A stretch of 7,482 bases of DNA from Firmicutes bacterium CAG:145 (GTDB taxonomy: Bacteria; Bacillota; Clostridia; Peptostreptococcales; Anaerovoracaceae). The position numbers and the translations under genes were made by a program. Positions within the stretch are counted from its first letter, which is position 1. The number at the start of each line of letters is the position of its first letter. Shown piece by piece: positions 5,949-7,482 of the stretch. The notes below the pieces were generated by a model. That model worked only from the letters and a program-made list of their open reading frames with translations. It was not told the DNA's origin and did no database searches. Location: the NCBI GenBank assembly GCA_000435715.1, contig FR882585.1, forward strand, positions 10,483 through 17,964. The letters run 5' to 3'.

Positions 5949-6020
5949 AAGCCGTCTATACATGGAGTTTCGGTTAAAACCGGCGGCCGGGCCACAGTGG
6001 GAGCCATGTATATACGGCTT
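5949..6020 (+). repeat. Long multibranched inverted repeat after cca
   Basis: The 17-nt arms at 5949-5965 and 6004-6020 pair at 16 of 17 positions, the exception being C5956 opposite T6013. They enclose a GC-rich 38-nt core that can form two further small hairpins: CGGT/ACCG (5971-5974 with 5979-5982) and CCA/TGG (5992-5994 with 5998-6000). It begins 12 nt after the cca stop and may end that transcript. However, only three T follow directly, and the branched core is unlike a plain terminator. It could also be a structured RNA or a dispersed palindrome. I recognise no named RNA family. Confidence 0.6.
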
Positions 6021-6064
6021 TGCTCATTAAAAATGAAAAGAAAACGTGCAAATTCAAAAAACTA

Positions 6065-6093
6065 TTGATTTTTCAAGGATTTAACTATATAAT
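6065..6093 (+). promoter_or_regulatory. Sigma-A promoter of the rplM-rpsI operon
   Basis: TTGATT (6065-6070) and a perfect TATAAT (6088-6093) are separated by 17 nt. Transcription should start near 6100, about 190 nt upstream of rplM, leaving a long untranslated leader. Confidence 0.82.
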
Positions 6094-6099
6094 ATAAAA

Positions 6100-6291
6100 G
6101 CATGTTTATACGTGAAGGGAGCAGGATGGGAATCCGTCCGTAAGCCCCGAAACTAAATAAGTTTTAGTATATCGAAAAAGATTCTTCTTTGGCGGTCCGC
6201 AAGACGCAAAAAAGACGAATCCAAGTAGACAAAGCCGAAAAAATTTGATTCTCATGATGGACTCAAATTCAGTAGGTGGAAAGGAAAAGAA
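6100..6291 (+). promoter_or_regulatory. Structured 5' leader of rplM-rpsI, possible L13 autoregulatory leader
   Basis: About 190 nt of untranslated leader contains four successive hand-found hairpins. These are GGAT/ATCC (6124-6127 with 6132-6135) enclosed by GGG/CCC (6117-6119 with 6145-6147); ACTAAA/TTTAGT (6152-6157 with 6163-6168, offset by one); a long one at 6180-6221 with GATTC/GAATC, TCTTT/AAAGA and GCG/CGC; and AATTTGA/TCAAATT (6242-6248 with 6263-6269). The last lies just before the ribosome binding site (6274-6285). No T-run follows any of them, which suggests control of translation or RNA stability, not termination. In Bacillota rplM leaders are known structured elements (the L13 leader), presumed to bind the operon's own protein. 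I cannot confirm a match to that family. Confidence 0.45.
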
Positions 6292-6720
6292 ATGAAATCA
6301 TTCATCGCTAAACCTGCGGAAGTTGAACGTAAATGGTACGTTGTAGACGCAGAAGGCAAGACCCTCGGAAGAATGGCTTCCGAAGTTGCTTCTATCTTAA
6401 GAGGCAAGAAGAAACCTATTTACACTCCACACGTTGACTGCGGAGACTATGTCATCGTTATCAACGCCGAGAAGGTGGAAGTGACAGGTAAAAAGAGAAA
6501 AGAAAAGATCTATAAGAGACATACCGGTTATCCGGGCGGCCTGAGAGAGACTACTTTCGAAAAATTGCAGGCCGCTAAGCCGGAAGAAATCATCAAACAT
6601 GCCGTAAAAGGTATGCTTCCTGATGGAAAGCTCGGAAGACAGATGCTCAAGAAGTTAAAGGTTTATGCAGGCCCTGAACATGCTCATGCTGCGCAGAAAC
6701 CGGAAACTTGGAACTTTTAG
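6292..6720 (+). CDS. rplM: 50S ribosomal protein L13
   Basis: This 142-residue protein has the normal length and sequence of bacterial L13, an early-assembling protein of the large ribosomal subunit that binds 23S rRNA. Family hallmarks are WYVVDAEGKTLGRMAS (15-30), YTPHVDCGDYVIVINAEKV (43-61), YKRHTGYPGG (75-84) and the C-terminal HAVKGMLPDGKLGRQ stretch followed by KLKVYAGPEHAHAAQKP. The start has AAAGGA (6280-6285) 6 nt upstream. The stop is 16 nt before rpsI, so the two genes form the usual two-gene operon. AGA is used for most arginines, as expected for a highly expressed gene in this codon regime. Confidence 0.98.
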   Translation: MKSFIAKPAEVERKWYVVDAEGKTLGRMASEVASILRGKKKPIYTPHVDCGDYVIVINAEKVEVTGKKRKEKIYKRHTGYPGGLRETTFEKLQAAKPEEIIKHAVKGMLPDGKLGRQMLKKLKVYAGPEHAHAAQKPETWNF

Positions 6721-6736
6721 GAAGGGGGATTAGACA

Positions 6737-7132
6737 ATGGCAAAGATTCAATATCAAGGAACAGGCAGAAGAAAAAGTTCGGTTGCTAGAGTCAGACTGA
6801 TTCCCGGAACCGGAAAGATCACCGTCAACAAGAGAGATCTGGAGAATTACTTCGGAACAGAGATCGTTAAGAGAGAGGTAAAGAGACCTTTCGAGATCGC
6901 CGGATGCGAAGGCAAATACGATGTAATTGCCACCGTATACGGAGGCGGATTCACAGGTCAGGCAGGCGCCCTCAGACATGGTATTGCAAGAGCGCTGTGC
7001 GTTGCCGACAAAGAGAACTACAGAGCTCCTCTGAAGGCAGCAGGCTTTTTGACAAGAGACCCGAGAATGAAAGAAAGAAAGAAATACGGCTTAAAGAAAG
7101 CAAGAAGAGCCAGCCAGTTCTCAAAGAGATAA
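6737..7132 (+). CDS. rpsI: 30S ribosomal protein S9
   Basis: This 131-residue protein is S9 of the small ribosomal subunit head. It shows the typical opening QYQGTGRRKSSVARVRLIPG (5-24), the GGGFTGQAGALRHGIARAL core (73-91) and the basic C-terminal tail KKARRASQFSKR, whose final Ser-Lys-Arg reaches the P-site tRNA anticodon stem-loop in known ribosome structures. The length is normal for the family. AAGGGGG (6722-6728) provides the ribosome binding site. It is co-transcribed with rplM, which lies 16 nt upstream, and the pair is closed by the strong terminator at 7141-7208. Nothing is missing or unusual in the protein. Confidence 0.98.
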   Translation: MAKIQYQGTGRRKSSVARVRLIPGTGKITVNKRDLENYFGTEIVKREVKRPFEIAGCEGKYDVIATVYGGGFTGQAGALRHGIARALCVADKENYRAPLKAAGFLTRDPRMKERKKYGLKKARRASQFSKR

Positions 7133-7140
7133 TATTAAAG

Positions 7141-7208
7141 ACTATGGAAAGGGGCTGTCGCACAACTGATTTATTCAATCAGTTGTGCGACAGCCCCATA
7201 GTTTTTTT
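7141..7208 (+). terminator. Terminator of rplM-rpsI with a perfect 21-bp stem
   Basis: The arms 7151-7171 (starting GGGGCTGTCGCACAAC) and 7177-7197 are perfectly complementary over 21 bp around the 5-nt loop TATTC. A further ACTAT/ATAGT pairing (7141-7145 with 7198-7202) lies outside a GGAAA bulge, and T 7202-7208 follow. The stem is unusually long and perfect for a terminator. From general knowledge, GGGGCTGTCGCA...TGCGACAGCCCC palindromes recur in many clostridial genomes, so this may be a copy of a dispersed sequence recruited as terminator. Confidence 0.9.
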
Positions 7209-7482
7209 GTACCCTTAAGGGACAGCCAAAAGGAGCGGGCGAATGTCTGCTCCTTATTGCATATAATGGTTCAAATTTTGTTGTATTGCAATGTAGGGCG
7301 AAAAAACAAATTCTGCATCTACGCCGGGCGCAAGCCGACCCGCAGGCGATATAGGCGCGTGTTGTATTTTTTGGCCGCAACGCCATATTCTACAACATTC
7401 TGCTGCGAAATATAGCATAATCGGGCCACCGAGGCAGCTCATGCTGTAATTTTTGATTTTTCGTCCGGATTCTACAACCGTT
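7209..7482. other. Non-coding, hairpin-rich region at the window edge; possible dispersed repeat
   Basis: I see no credible gene here on either strand: the short open frames lack ribosome binding sites and have odd Cys/Arg-rich composition. The stretch contains the palindrome CCCTTAAGGG (7212-7221) and a hairpin AAGGAGC/GCTCCTT (7230-7236 with 7249-7255) that would be followed by TTTT on the minus strand. It also has a GC-rich hairpin whose stem GGC/GCC closes a GCAA tetraloop (7327-7336), the inverted pair TGTTGTA/TACAACA (7360-7366 with 7391-7397), and a direct repeat ATTCTACAAC (7387-7396 and 7469-7478). This density of structure without coding sense suggests a dispersed repeat or the edge of a mobile element, but no transposase or defined end is visible. 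Confidence 0.4.

Noticed and set aside
5966..6003. Cobalamin-riboswitch-like core in the inverted repeat after cca
   Set aside because: The stretch GGTTAAAACC...GGGCCACAGTGG loosely recalls part of that riboswitch, but the whole element is only 72 nt, the B12 box is absent and the genes nearby have no cobalamin link.
6904..7218. 104-codon + strand frame overlapping rpsI
   Set aside because: It is out of frame with a textbook S9 gene, is Arg-rich from reading Lys/Arg codons out of phase, and runs through the terminator.
7171..7442. Short frames on both strands after rpsI (7171-7386 and 7254-7442 minus, 7185-7415 plus)
   Set aside because: They lack ribosome binding sites, have unusual Cys/Arg content and begin or end inside terminator stems. 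More likely they are chance frames in non-coding sequence.
1..7482. CRISPR array, tRNA or rRNA genes, insertion sequence with transposase
   Set aside because: No regularly spaced repeats, no cloverleaf with a TTC-type T-arm, no rRNA-like stretch and no transposase or integrase frame were seen in the window.

Overview
The window looks like a chromosomal stretch from a low-to-moderate GC Bacillota (Firmicutes) genome, most likely of the class Clostridia. The evidence is the strong AGGAGG-type ribosome binding sites, heavy AGA (Arg) and ATA (Ile) codon use, sigma-A promoters, a rplM-rpsI pair of Gram-positive type, and a CCA enzyme with an HD domain. All protein genes are on the + strand. I cannot name a genus.

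Layout. (1) 14-898 encodes a CorA-family divalent metal transporter. (2) 924-4090 is a complete regulated operon. A consensus sigma-A promoter (950-978) is followed by an unannotated 35-codon leader peptide very rich in Tyr and Phe (1012-1119), an intrinsic terminator (1164-1202), and then a lipoprotein (1236-2222), a permease (2278-3246) and an ATPase (3233-4027) of the TrpXYZ-type ABC importer group. A strong terminator at 4049-4090 ends it. (3) 4183-4533 is an AT-rich stretch with its own promoter, an 11-codon ORF behind a very strong Shine-Dalgarno, and a 71-residue two-span membrane protein of unknown function. (4) 4591-5937 is cca, the tRNA nucleotidyltransferase, followed by a long multibranched inverted repeat (5949-6020). 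(5) 6065-7208 is the ribosomal operon rplM-rpsI, with a consensus promoter, a roughly 190-nt hairpin-rich leader and a perfect 21-bp terminator. (6) 7209-7482 has no credible gene but contains hairpins and short repeats, and runs off the window.

The most interesting item is the 5' region of the ABC operon. The leader peptide carries eight Tyr/Phe codons in a run of sixteen. The RNA overlapping its stop codon can form a nested antiterminator helix (1112-1134 with 1166-1186) that excludes the terminator. A ribosome finishing the peptide would cover the 5' arm of that helix, giving termination. A ribosome stalled on Tyr/Phe codons would leave it free, giving readthrough. This is the geometry of classical ribosome-mediated amino-acid attenuation, here in a Gram-positive background where T-box control of such transporters would be expected. 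It suggests that the importer serves tyrosine and/or phenylalanine. This is read from the sequence by eye, with no folding program, alignment or experiment behind it.
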